A stretch of DNA of 64,000 nt from DATDCY01 sp031406795 [NCBI: Candidatus Rokuibacteriota bacterium] (GTDB taxonomy: Bacteria > JAUVQV01): the NCBI GenBank assembly GCA_031406795.1, contig JANOHV010000072.1, positions 5,060 to 69,059 on the forward strand, in the 5' to 3' direction. The translations under genes and the position numbers were made by a program. A model generated the notes under the pieces. It was not told where the DNA came from and did not search any database. It saw only the letters and a list, made by a program, of their open reading frames with translations. Below, piece by piece: positions 37,989-46,382 of this stretch (positions within the stretch are counted from its first letter, which is position 1; each line of letters starts with the position of its first letter).

Positions 37989-39740
37989 ATGCGCGTCGTC
38001 ATCATCGGGGCCGTTGCCGTCGGCCCGAAAGTCGCCTGTCGTCTGCGCCGGCTGCTCCCCGACGCCGCAATCACCGTCGTCGACCAGGACCGCTTCATCT
38101 CCTACGGCGGCTGCGGCATCCCGTACTATCTCGCGGACGAAGTCCCGGACGAGACACAGTTGATGTCCACCAGTTTCCACGCGGTGCGCGATGGGCGCTT
38201 CTTCCGCGAGGCCAAGGGCGTGACCGTGCTGTCGCGCACGCGGGCCACGGCGGTCGACCGGGAGCGGCGCGTCGTGACGGTCGAGGATCTCGAGAGCGGC
38301 GCCTGCAGCGAACTGCCGTACGACCGGCTCGTGCTCGCCACGGGGAGCGTGAGCGTCGTGCCGCCCGTGCCGGGGCGCGACCTCGGGAACGTCTTCTTCG
38401 TGCACAACCTCCAGAATGCCCTCGATCTCAAGCGTGCGCTGATCACCGAGGAGCTTCGACACGCGGTGGTCGTCGGCGGCGGGGCGATCGGCCTCGAGGT
38501 CACCGAGGCGCTCGCCGATGTCTGGAATCTGAAGACGGCCGTCGTGGAACGGCTCGGCCACCTGCTGCCGCAGCTGTTCGACGCGAACATCGCGGGCATC
38601 GCCGAGGCCACGCTGCGCAGCAAGGGGGTCGCGATTCACACCGGCGAGTCGCTACTGCGGCTCGAGGGCGAGGGGGGCAAGGTGCGGCGCGTCGTCACCG
38701 ACCGGCGCACGCTGCCGGCCGAGCTGGTCGTGATCGCGACCGGCGTGCGTCCGAACGCGGCGCTCGCCCGCGCGGCCGGGATCAAAGTCGGTCCCCTGGG
38801 CGGGATTGCGGTGAACGAGCACCTGCAGACCTCCGACCCGTCGATCTACGCCGGCGGGGACTGCATCGAGACCCGCTCGCTGGTGACGGGGCTGCCCGCG
38901 TTCACTCCGCTCGGCTCGCTCGCGAACCGGCAGGGGCGCGTGATCGCCGACCACATCGCGGGCAAACCAGCCCGCTTCGCGGGGGTCGTCGGCAGCTTCA
39001 TCGTGAAGATCTTCGACACGGCGCTCGCCGCCGCCGGGCCGACGCAGGAGCAGGCGATCGCGGCGGGGTTCGACGCCGAGCGCGTGCTCGTCGTCGGCTA
39101 TGACCGCGCGCATTTCATGCCGGACAAAGCCATTCTCGTGCTGCAGCTGATCGTCGATCGCGCCACCCGGCGCGTCCTGGGTATCCAGGGGGCCGGGCCG
39201 GCGAACGACGCGCTGATGGCCCGGGTCGACGCCGTGGCCGTGCTGCTCAAGGACGCGCCGACGGTGGAGGACATCGGCCAGCTCGAGCTGGCCTACTCGC
39301 CGCCGTTCGCCTCCGCGATGGACACGCTCAACGCGCTCGGCAACACCGCGGGCAACCTGCTCGACGGTCTGTACCGGCGCATGACGGCCGGCGACGCGCA
39401 CGCCGCCCTGCGGGACCCGCGGAGCGAGGTCCTCTTTCTCGACACGAACGCGCCGAAGGCGGCCGCACCGTATCTGGCGCGCTACCCGGGGCGCTGGGTG
39501 AACATCCCCTACGAAAAACTCTCGGGGCGCCTCGACGAACTGCCGCGCGAGCGCACGATCGTCACGATCTGCGACTCGGGGATCCGCTCCTTCGAAAGTC
39601 AGGTGCTGCTGAGCGCCAAGGGCTTCCCGCGCGCCTTCGCGATGGAGGGCGGGCTGAACATCTTCAAGCGCAGCGGGATCGACATCCTGGCCGACGACGC
39701 CTGCGCCGACCGCTCCGGGGAGTCGTCGGCAGCGTCGTGA
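37989..39740 (+). CDS. CoA-disulfide-reductase-like flavoprotein with rhodanese domain
   Basis: 583 residues. N-terminal FAD/NAD(P) disulfide-reductase domain (1-460): FAD site begins MRVVIIGAVAVGPKVACRLRR (a variant glycine-rich loop), the redox cysteine is Cys42 in ISYGGCGIPYYLAD (single cysteine, as in CoA-disulfide reductases and NADH oxidases), the NAD site is VVVGGGAIGLEV. The C-terminal rhodanese domain (about 480-575) has Cys528 in TICDSGIRSFES, so it should transfer sulfane sulfur. Such fusions reduce CoA-persulfide or polysulfide. Ribosome site GGGAGGGTAGGG. Transcribed after the CBS-ACT gene. Confidence 0.9.
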   Translation: MRVVIIGAVAVGPKVACRLRRLLPDAAITVVDQDRFISYGGCGIPYYLADEVPDETQLMSTSFHAVRDGRFFREAKGVTVLSRTRATAVDRERRVVTVEDLESGACSELPYDRLVLATGSVSVVPPVPGRDLGNVFFVHNLQNALDLKRALITEELRHAVVVGGGAIGLEVTEALADVWNLKTAVVERLGHLLPQLFDANIAGIAEATLRSKGVAIHTGESLLRLEGEGGKVRRVVTDRRTLPAELVVIATGVRPNAALARAAGIKVGPLGGIAVNEHLQTSDPSIYAGGDCIETRSLVTGLPAFTPLGSLANRQGRVIADHIAGKPARFAGVVGSFIVKIFDTALAAAGPTQEQAIAAGFDAERVLVVGYDRAHFMPDKAILVLQLIVDRATRRVLGIQGAGPANDALMARVDAVAVLLKDAPTVEDIGQLELAYSPPFASAMDTLNALGNTAGNLLDGLYRRMTAGDAHAALRDPRSEVLFLDTNAPKAAAPYLARYPGRWVNIPYEKLSGRLDELPRERTIVTICDSGIRSFESQVLLSAKGFPRAFAMEGGLNIFKRSGIDILADDACADRSGESSAAS

Positions 39741-39772
39741 GTCTTCCCGGCTCGTCCCCCGTCCGTCGACGG

Positions 39773-40561
39773 TTACTTCGGCCTTGGCAGCGCGTTATCG
39801 AGGATGAGATCCCGCCAGGTGCGGGGGAGGATCTTCGATGCGACGGAAAGCAGCGTGACATCGAAGCTCGAAAGCACGATGTGCTTGCGGCTCCCCCGGC
39901 ACTGCTTCAGAATCCTCCCGGCCGCGAGATCGACGGGGAGCACCTTTCTCGGCGAGTCCTGTTTCATCCACGCCGGTTGATGTTTCATCTCGTGTTCGAG
40001 CTGCGGCGTGTCCATGTCGCCGGGACAGGCGACATAGACATTGATGCCCTCGGACAACAGCTCTCTGCGCAGCGATTCGGCGAAGTTGATGACGCCGGCT
40101 TTTGCCGCGCAGTACACGGAATAGCCCGCCGCACCCATCAACCCGAAGCCCGAGGACACCATCAGGATCTTCGAGCCTCTCCTGAGCAGCGGCGAAAAGA
40201 ACAGGGCGGAAAAGATCACCCCCATCAGGTTGATTTCCAGATCTTTTCGGATCGCCGCCGCCCCGGTGTAGTCTTTCAGCAGCCTGGTCGTAACCACACC
40301 CGCGTTGAGCAGCAGAAAATCCAGCCTCTCGTGCTTCTTCTTGATCGATGCGGAGACCTCGAGCAACTGGTGCTCATCCGAGATGTCGCAGACGTGCCCC
40401 TCCGCATGGATGTTCAGGGCTTTGAGTTCACGGATCGCTTTCTCGATCCTGTCGCGGTTTCTCGCCAGGATGATGATGTCGAAACCCGCGCTTCCGAGTC
40501 TCTTCGCAAACGAGAAACCGAGCCCGGATGACCCACCGGTGATGAGCGCCGTCTTCTTCAT
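39773..40561 (-). CDS. Short-chain dehydrogenase/reductase (3-ketosphinganine-reductase-like)
   Basis: 262 residues. NAD(P) motif TGGSSGLG, CDIS, LLNAG, and the catalytic Ser136/137, Tyr150 and Lys154 (GYSVYCAAKAG). After the fold it has PGDMDTPQLEHEMKHQP, a loop resembling that in 3-ketodihydrosphingosine reductase-like enzymes rather than FabG. If right it would reduce 3-keto sphingoid bases, a step in bacterial sphingolipid synthesis; but no serine palmitoyltransferase is in the window. A fatty-acid activating enzyme lies upstream on the same strand. Confidence 0.85.
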   Translation of the reverse strand: MKKTALITGGSSGLGFSFAKRLGSAGFDIIILARNRDRIEKAIRELKALNIHAEGHVCDISDEHQLLEVSASIKKKHERLDFLLLNAGVVTTRLLKDYTGAAAIRKDLEINLMGVIFSALFFSPLLRRGSKILMVSSGFGLMGAAGYSVYCAAKAGVINFAESLRRELLSEGINVYVACPGDMDTPQLEHEMKHQPAWMKQDSPRKVLPVDLAAGRILKQCRGSRKHIVLSSFDVTLLSVASKILPRTWRDLILDNALPRPK

Positions 40562-40785
40562 GTGCCTGTCATTTTGAAGTGCATCCCGTTTGCAGTCCCC
40601 CTCCTGCTGCAGGCCAGAAGGGTCTTCCTCGAGTACCGGCCTTCGTCGCCAACCGGTCCGGCGGCCCGATCAGCAGCGCGGCGACAGGGCGATTCTCCCG
40701 GCAAGCCGGGGGTTTGTCAACGCGTTGCCCGCCATTGCCGCACCATCCGCTGCCGGGGCGCGCCCGGGCCTCCCTGCCGCCCCGG

Positions 40786-42432
40786 CTACAGGAACTTGGC
40801 GCGAAGGGCGACCTTGTTGGTCTTGCCGACGCTCGTCTTGTCGATCGCCTCGACGATCTTCACCTTGAGCAGCAGCGCGTGCTTGGAGACGAAGCCCTTG
40901 TCGGCGTAGTCCTTCACGAAGTGCATGATCGCCTTCTCGGCACCGCTCTCGGCAGCGCCGGGCTTGAGCGCCACGAGCGCCAGCGGCCGCTCGCCCCAGC
41001 GGTCGTCCGGCGCGCCGACGACGGCGACCTCCGCCACGGCCGGGTGCTGCGCGATCAGATCCTCGAGTTCGAGCGAGGAAACCCACTCCCCCGCGACCTT
41101 GACCACGTCCTTGAGCCGGTCGGTGATGCGCAGGTAGCCCGCCTTGTCGCGCACGGCGATGTCGTTCGTGTGCAGCCACCCCCCCTGCCAGAGCTTCTCG
41201 GAGTGCGCGGTGTCCTTGAGATAGCCCTGGGTCAGCCAGGGCGAGCGCACCAGGATCTCGCCCGCGCTCGCGCCGTCGGCCGGCACGTCGTGCCCCTGCT
41301 CGTCGGCGAGCCGGGCATGAACCAGCGGCAGGGGCAGGCCGGTGCGGCAGCGCACCTCGGCCTGGCTCTCCTCGTCGAGCGCGAGCATCTCCGGTTTCAG
41401 GTGGGCGATCGTCAGGATCGGGCAGGTCTCCGACATGCCGTAGCCGGCGAGAATGTCCATGCCGCGTCGCATCGCCTCCAGACAGAGCGCGCGCGGCAGG
41501 GCCGCTCCGCCGACGAGCATCGTGATGCCCGAGAGGTCGTAGCGCTCAGCGCCGGGGTTGCGCAGCAGCATGCGCAAGATGGTCGGCACGCAGTGGGTGA
41601 ACGTGACCTTTTCGGTGCGAATCAGCTCGAGCAGCAGATCCGGCACGTAGCGCCCCGGGTAGACCTGCTTGACGCCCATCGTGGTTGCCAAATACGGCAC
41701 CCCCCAGGCGTGCACGTGGAACATCGGGGTCAGCGGCATGTAGACGTCTTCGCGGTGAAAGCGCCCCTGGGTGCGCGGCGTGCCGAGGGCGGCCATCGCC
41801 GTGAGGGTGTGCAGGACGAGCTGACGGTGGCTGAAGTAGACGCCCTTGGGCACGCCGGTGGTGCCGGTCGTGTAAAAGGTTGTCGCCCGGGTGTTCTCGT
41901 CGAATTCGGGGAAATCGAAGCGCGCCGGGGCGGCGGCGAGGAGCGCCTCGTACTCGCCGGCGAATTCGATCGCGCCGCCGGCGGGCGCGTCGTCGTCGGC
42001 GAGCAGCACGAAGCGGCTCACCGTGTCGATCCGGCCCTTGATCGCCTCGAGGATCGGCAGGAAGTCCTTGTGCACCAGGATCACGTCGTCCTCGGCGTGG
42101 TTGATCGTGAACAGAATCTGCTCGGGTGTCAGGCGCACGTTCACCGTGTGCAGGACGGCGCCGATCATCGGCACCGCGAAGAAACACTCCAGGTAGCGGT
42201 GGCTGTCCCAGTCGAGGATCGCGACCGTGTTCCCCGCCTTCACCCCCTGGGCCGTGAGGGCGGCGGCCAGGCGGCGCACCCGCTCGCGAAAGGCGCCGTA
42301 AGTGAAGCGCAGGTGTCCCTTATAGACGATCTCCTGGGCGGGGTTGTCGACCAGCGGCGCCTCGAACAACTGCTTGATCAGAAGTGGATAGCCGTACGCG
42401 GAAGGGGTGCGGGTGATGAGATTCTCGGTCAT
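40786..42432 (-). CDS. Long-chain acyl-CoA synthetase-like AMP-binding enzyme
   Basis: 548 residues from the ATG at 42432; the open frame extends upstream through the dispersed repeat but no ribosome site supports that. Adenylate-forming motifs: TTFYTTGTTGVPKGVYFSHRQ, GYGMSETCPIL, GWLHTNDIAVRDKAGYLRITDRLKDVVK (hinge/A8) and the C-terminal catalytic lysine region DKTSVGKTNKV. It resembles medium/long-chain fatty-acid-CoA ligases. Substrate not determinable. The start lies in a 407-base intergenic stretch shared with a ferritin-like gene. Confidence 0.92.
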   Translation of the reverse strand: MTENLITRTPSAYGYPLLIKQLFEAPLVDNPAQEIVYKGHLRFTYGAFRERVRRLAAALTAQGVKAGNTVAILDWDSHRYLECFFAVPMIGAVLHTVNVRLTPEQILFTINHAEDDVILVHKDFLPILEAIKGRIDTVSRFVLLADDDAPAGGAIEFAGEYEALLAAAPARFDFPEFDENTRATTFYTTGTTGVPKGVYFSHRQLVLHTLTAMAALGTPRTQGRFHREDVYMPLTPMFHVHAWGVPYLATTMGVKQVYPGRYVPDLLLELIRTEKVTFTHCVPTILRMLLRNPGAERYDLSGITMLVGGAALPRALCLEAMRRGMDILAGYGMSETCPILTIAHLKPEMLALDEESQAEVRCRTGLPLPLVHARLADEQGHDVPADGASAGEILVRSPWLTQGYLKDTAHSEKLWQGGWLHTNDIAVRDKAGYLRITDRLKDVVKVAGEWVSSLELEDLIAQHPAVAEVAVVGAPDDRWGERPLALVALKPGAAESGAEKAIMHFVKDYADKGFVSKHALLLKVKIVEAIDKTSVGKTNKVALRAKFL

Positions 42433-42661
42433 GCGCGTCTCCTTGGGTGTGGTCGGGGCAGCATAGCGCAGCGATGCGGGTTTTGGTATGCCATGGTGTT
42501 CCCGTGCAAGCTGCGGGGTCCTGACGCTGCGGACCGTCCATCCAACTCGACCGTTCGCTTTCAAGCTTCTTGAAGCTCCCTGCTCGGGGGGGCTCACGGT
42601 CTCGTTCGGCATGCGATCGGATCGCGTGCCGGAGAAGCGCCGCTGGCACTTCCTCATGGTG

Positions 42662-42710
42662 CTCACTTCGTTCCGCCGATGGAGATTTCCCCTCCGCGCC
42701 ACCCCTTCGC
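42662..42710 (-). repeat. Dispersed conserved block, copy 2
   Basis: Minus-strand counterpart of the block at 1271-1320 (about 44 of 49 bases identical). The 42433-42839 gap otherwise holds no gene that I can support. Confidence 0.65.
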
Positions 42711-42775
42711 CCACCCCGTGTTCGGGGTAGTTCGTTCTCCTTCGGCAACGGGGCCGTTCCTGAATTACGGCAGCC

Positions 42776-42784
42776 TGTTAGAAT
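42776..42784 (+). promoter_or_regulatory. Extended -10 promoter of the ferritin-like gene
   Basis: TGTTAGAAT, 55 bases before the ATG at 42840. No clear -35. Confidence 0.45.
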
Positions 42785-42839
42785 GTCCGCACGACGGACG
42801 CGGGTGTCGGGGGTTGCCGGTCAGGCGAGGAGCGCGACG

Positions 42840-43343
42840 ATGAGCATGAAGAACTACAGCATCCTTGAGGCGGTCGAAGTGGCCCTGATGATGGAGGAGG
42901 AGGGGATCCGGTTCTACACGCTCGCCGAGCAGAAGGCCGGCGATCCGGAATTGAAGCAGCTCTTCTCCCTGCTGCGGGACAAGGAGCACCAGCACATCGA
43001 GACCTTCCGGCGCTTCTTCGGGGACCTCTCCACCCGCAGCAGCGATCCGGACGCCGAACTCTGGCTGCTCGACACGGAGGTCGCTTCCTACTTCCGGGCC
43101 GCCGTCGAATCCGCGGTCTTTCCGACGAAGGGAGCGGCCGAGCGGGCCATCGCCGGGTTGCACGGGGCGGCGGAGATCTTGCGCCTTGCGCTGCGCATGG
43201 AGAAGGACAGCGTCTTGTTCTACAACGGACTGCTCGCCGCCGCGCCGTGGCCGGAGGCGCGAGCGCTCGTCGAGAAGGTGGTCGCCGAGGAGCGCCGGCA
43301 CGTGGTCTTTGTCCACGAGAAGCTCGCGAGCCTCGGCGGCTGA
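42840..43343 (+). CDS. Ferritin-like / rubrerythrin-type diiron protein
   Basis: 167 residues from the ATG at 42840 after GAGGAGCG. A four-helix bundle with diiron ligands in pairs: EEEGIRFY and DKEHQHIETF in the first half (E..., ExxH), and EKDSVLFYNG and AEERRHVVF (E..., ExxH) in the second. There is no rubredoxin domain, so it is a short rubrerythrin/erythrin-like protein, probably peroxide- or iron-handling. Convergent with the beta-CASP gene (gap 12 bases). Confidence 0.88.
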   Translation: MSMKNYSILEAVEVALMMEEEGIRFYTLAEQKAGDPELKQLFSLLRDKEHQHIETFRRFFGDLSTRSSDPDAELWLLDTEVASYFRAAVESAVFPTKGAAERAIAGLHGAAEILRLALRMEKDSVLFYNGLLAAAPWPEARALVEKVVAEERRHVVFVHEKLASLGG

Positions 43344-43355
43344 GCGTCGCGCCGG

Positions 43356-44798
43356 CTAGTCCGCGAGCAGCACGGTCTCCAGGTACGGGGGCACGGAGAC
43401 CGGCCAGCCGAAGTGTTCGTCGATGTGCTTGGCGAACGCAGCGGACGCTTCCGCTTCCCCGTGCGTCACGAAGACCCGCCGCGGCGGCTTCTGCATGCCC
43501 GAGAGCCAGCGCGTCAGTTCGTCGCGGTCGGCGTGGGCCGAAAAACCGGGGATGCTCTCGATCTTCGCGCGCACCTGGCGCATCTTCCCGAAGAGCCGGA
43601 CTTCGGGCCGCCCGTCCAGGATCTGCCGCCCGAGCGTCCCGGCCGCCTGGTAGCCGACGAAAAGCACGGTGCTCTCGGGCCGCGAGAGGTTGGTCTCGAG
43701 GTGGTGCTTGACGCGCCCGCCGTTGCACATCCCGGCGCCGGCGATGATCATCACGGTCCCGGAGATGCTGTTGATCGCCTTGGACTGCTCCACGGTGCGG
43801 ATCAGCTTGAGCCCCGAGAATTGAAACGGCGAGGCCCGGCGCGCGATCAGGCCGTGCATCTGCGCATCGAGGATCTCCGGGTGCTTCTCGAAGACATCCG
43901 TCACGCGCACCGCCATCGGGCTGTCGACGAAGACCAGCAGGTGCGGGATGCGTTTGACCCCGATCAGTTCGTTGAGGTACCAGAGCACTTCCTGGGTGCG
44001 CTCGAGTGCGAAACTCGGCACGACGATGTTCCCCCCGCGCCGGCGCGTCTCGGTGATGACCGCGGCGAGGTGCTCCTTGATCTGTCCGCTCTGCTCGTGC
44101 AGCCGGTCGCCGTACGTCGATTCCACGACGATCCAGTCGGCGTCGGCGGCGGCAACCGGGTCGTTGAGCAGCGGCTTGTCCCAGCGGCCGACATCCCCCG
44201 AAAAGAGCACGGCCCGTCGCGCGGCGCCCGTGCCGATGGCGACGAGCACGGAGGCGGAGCCGAGGATGTGGCCGGCGTCGCGAAACTCGGCGGTGATGCC
44301 CTCGCCGATCGGCACCGGCGTGCCGTAGGCAACGGGGTCGAAGAGCGGCAGGGTCGCGGTCACGTCGTCCATGGTGTAGAGCGGCACCTCGGGGTGCGGC
44401 CCGGTGCGCTTCTCTCGAGCGTGGCGCTTTTTCTTGTAGGCGGCATCCTCGACCTGGAGTTTCGCCGAATCCGCGAGCACGATCGCGGCGAGTTCGGCGG
44501 TGACCGGCGTCGAGACGATGCGCCCGCGGAAGCCGTCGTGCACGAGCCGCGGCAGATAGCCGCAGTGGTCGACATGGGCGTGCGTGAGCAGCAGCGTGTC
44601 GATGGAGGCGGGCGGGACCGGGAAGGGGTCCCAGTTGCGCGCCAGCAGATCGCGCTCCTGGTAGAGGCCGCAGTCGACGAGGATGCGGCTGGCCCCGGCC
44701 TCGAGGAGATACCGTGAACCGGTGACGTTCTGCGCGGCGCCCAGAAAGGTCAGGCGCGGCGGGACTGCGGAGACGTTCTTTGCCGTTTTCTGGGTCAT
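43356..44798 (-). CDS. Metallo-beta-lactamase fold RNA-processing hydrolase (beta-CASP)
   Basis: 480 residues. The first zinc motif HAHVDHCG is at 73-80, and further ligands follow in DAGHILGSAS and FSGDVGRWD. The beta-CASP insert (about 210-390) has VVPSFALERTQEVLWYL, and the later motif FSAHADRDEL and the THGE segment near the C-terminus complete the active site. The family acts as endo- or exonuclease on RNA. GGGAGGA precedes the ATG. Divergent from the deaminase gene across 50 bases. Confidence 0.92.
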   Translation of the reverse strand: MTQKTAKNVSAVPPRLTFLGAAQNVTGSRYLLEAGASRILVDCGLYQERDLLARNWDPFPVPPASIDTLLLTHAHVDHCGYLPRLVHDGFRGRIVSTPVTAELAAIVLADSAKLQVEDAAYKKKRHAREKRTGPHPEVPLYTMDDVTATLPLFDPVAYGTPVPIGEGITAEFRDAGHILGSASVLVAIGTGAARRAVLFSGDVGRWDKPLLNDPVAAADADWIVVESTYGDRLHEQSGQIKEHLAAVITETRRRGGNIVVPSFALERTQEVLWYLNELIGVKRIPHLLVFVDSPMAVRVTDVFEKHPEILDAQMHGLIARRASPFQFSGLKLIRTVEQSKAINSISGTVMIIAGAGMCNGGRVKHHLETNLSRPESTVLFVGYQAAGTLGRQILDGRPEVRLFGKMRQVRAKIESIPGFSAHADRDELTRWLSGMQKPPRRVFVTHGEAEASAAFAKHIDEHFGWPVSVPPYLETVLLAD

Positions 44799-44848
44799 GG
44801 TCGTCCTCCCTTGGTATGATGAAACAACTCTAGCAGGGGAGGGGGCGG

Positions 44849-45331
44849 ATGGAAACAGGTGGTGACGCTACGGGGATGCTCGCCGCGCTCGCGGCGGCGC
44901 GGCACAATCTGCGCCGTCCCGACGGCGGGCCGTTCGGCGCCTGCATCGTCCGGGACGGCCGGGTGCTCGCCGTCGCGCGCAACACCGTGCTCGCGCGCCG
45001 GGACCCGACCTGTCACGCGGAAGTCAACGCGATCCGGCTGGCCGCGCGCCGCCTCGGCGCGCACGAGCTGGCCGGCTGCCGGATCTATTCCACCACCGAG
45101 CCCTGCCCGATGTGTTTCGCCGCCATCCACTGGGCCGGCATCGACACGCTGGTCTACGGGACGCGCATCGCCGACGTGGCGCGACTGGGCTTTCGGGAAC
45201 TCACGATTTCGAACCGGACGATGCGCCGGCTCGGCGGCGGTTCGATGCGGATCGTTTCCGGCGTGCTGCGGGAGGAGTGTCTCGAACTGCTGCGGGAGTG
45301 GGAAGCACGCCACTCGAACACGACGTACTGA
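44849..45331 (+). CDS. Zinc-dependent nucleoside/base deaminase
   Basis: 160 residues. Zinc ligands and catalytic glutamate are HAE (56-58) and PCPMC (Cys86, Cys89), as in guanine deaminase and tRNA adenosine deaminase. GGPFGACIVRDGRVLAVARN and the length fit the guanine-deaminase-type branch more than TadA, but the substrate is not certain. Upstream, TGGTATGAT is a plausible extended -10 and GGGGAGGGGG a ribosome site. Confidence 0.85.
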   Translation: METGGDATGMLAALAAARHNLRRPDGGPFGACIVRDGRVLAVARNTVLARRDPTCHAEVNAIRLAARRLGAHELAGCRIYSTTEPCPMCFAAIHWAGIDTLVYGTRIADVARLGFRELTISNRTMRRLGGGSMRIVSGVLREECLELLREWEARHSNTTY

Positions 45332-45344
45332 GCGCAGCGGCTAC

Positions 45345-45497
45345 CGGGCGGGAATGAATCCCGCCCCTACGACAAGAACGTCTTCTGTGCGCTGGTGCTT
45401 GGAAGCGTCTTCCGGGAAGGAGAGCCCGTTCCGGTGTAGGGGAGGGGTTGATCCCCTCCCGATCGGCCCGATCAGGCCGATCAGGCCGATCAGGCCG
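45345..45497. repeat. REP-like palindromes (locus 4) and a 9-bp tandem repeat
   Basis: A GGGCGGGAATGAATCCCGCCC unit at 45345 and a GTAGGGGAGGGGTTGATCCCCTCCC unit near 45435-45460, then GATCGGCCC followed by three GATCAGGCC copies at 45461-45497. The last units run into the pyrF gene and supply its stop codon. Confidence 0.7.
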
Positions 45498-46245
45498 GGA
45501 ACAGCGCGGCGATGCGGCTTTGGATCGCCACGGCGGCGGCGCGCGGGTCCGTCGCGGAGCGGATGGGGCGGCCGACGACGATGTAATCCGCGCCGCCGCG
45601 GAAGGCCTCCTCGATGTCGACCGTCCGCTTCTGGTCGTCAGTCGGGCGGTTGAGCACCGGACGGATGCCGGGGGTCACGACAAGGAACCGCTCGCCGAGA
45701 TGCTCGCGCAGCCGCGGGGCCTCGAGGCCGGATGAGATGACCCCGTCGCACCCGATCTCCAGGGCCCGCCGGGCGCGCGAGAGCACGAGGTCCGCGACAT
45801 TGCAGGAGAAGCCCAGGTCGTCGAGGTCCCCCTGGTCGAGGCTGGTGAGCACCGTGACCGCAAGAATCTTGACTTCGCCCCGCGCCTCGACCGCGGCACG
45901 CATGATCGCGTCATTGCCGTGGACGGTCGTGAAGCTCACCCCGCGGCCCTGGAGGCGCCGCACCGCCGAGCGGACCGTTTCGGGAACGTCGAAGAACTTG
46001 AGGTCGGCGAAGACCTGCTTCCCCTGTCCGGTGAGCCAGGAGACCAGCTCCCAGTAATTGCCGGCCATGAACAGTTCGAGGCCGACCTTGTAGAAACTGA
46101 CGCTGTCGCCCAGTTGTTCGACGAAACGGCGGGCCTGCTCGTGGTCGGGGACGTCCAGGGCCACGATGAGCCGGTCAGTCGCGGGAATCCCCTTATAAGT
46201 GTTCGGGGGGAGGCCGTCGCCGGCAGCCGTTCCGTCCGTCGTCAT
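45490..46245 (-). CDS. pyrF: Orotidine 5'-phosphate decarboxylase
   Basis: Last step of UMP synthesis, a 251-residue TIM barrel from the ATG at 46245. Motifs: IVALDVPDHEQARRFVEQLG, KVGLELFM, FADLKFFDVPETV (catalytic Asp-Lys-Asp region), HGNDAIMRAAVEA, VTPGIRP and YIVVGRPIRSATDP. The start at 46245 sits exactly where a strong promoter predicts the transcription start; ATGs further upstream (46254, 46281) would lie within that promoter. The stop is inside a 9-bp tandem repeat. Confidence 0.95.
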   Translation of the reverse strand: MTTDGTAAGDGLPPNTYKGIPATDRLIVALDVPDHEQARRFVEQLGDSVSFYKVGLELFMAGNYWELVSWLTGQGKQVFADLKFFDVPETVRSAVRRLQGRGVSFTTVHGNDAIMRAAVEARGEVKILAVTVLTSLDQGDLDDLGFSCNVADLVLSRARRALEIGCDGVISSGLEAPRLREHLGERFLVVTPGIRPVLNRPTDDQKRTVDIEEAFRGGADYIVVGRPIRSATDPRAAAVAIQSRIAALFPA

Positions 46246-46252
46246 GCGCGGC

Positions 46253-46281
46253 ATTGTCCGGCCACGCCCGCTCCGTGTCAA
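46253..46281 (-). promoter_or_regulatory. Sigma70-type promoter of pyrF
   Basis: Minus-strand TTGACA (46276-46281), a 17-base spacer and GACAAT (46253-46258), then seven bases to the ATG at 46245. This predicts a leaderless pyrF mRNA. Confidence 0.7.
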
Positions 46282-46382
46282 CCGCCGCGCTCGCCAGGCT
46301 CCCCGTTCTCGCCTCTCGCGCCGGGGGGCCGCTGTAGTAGAATGGCGCCAGGTACCGTACTACTCTGTCATGGAGCTACGCC

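Noticed and set aside
40697-40710. CCCGGC-AA-GCCGGG stem downstream of the acyl-CoA synthetase
   Set aside because: Short stem, two-base loop and no T-run in the gene's direction, so I do not call a terminator.
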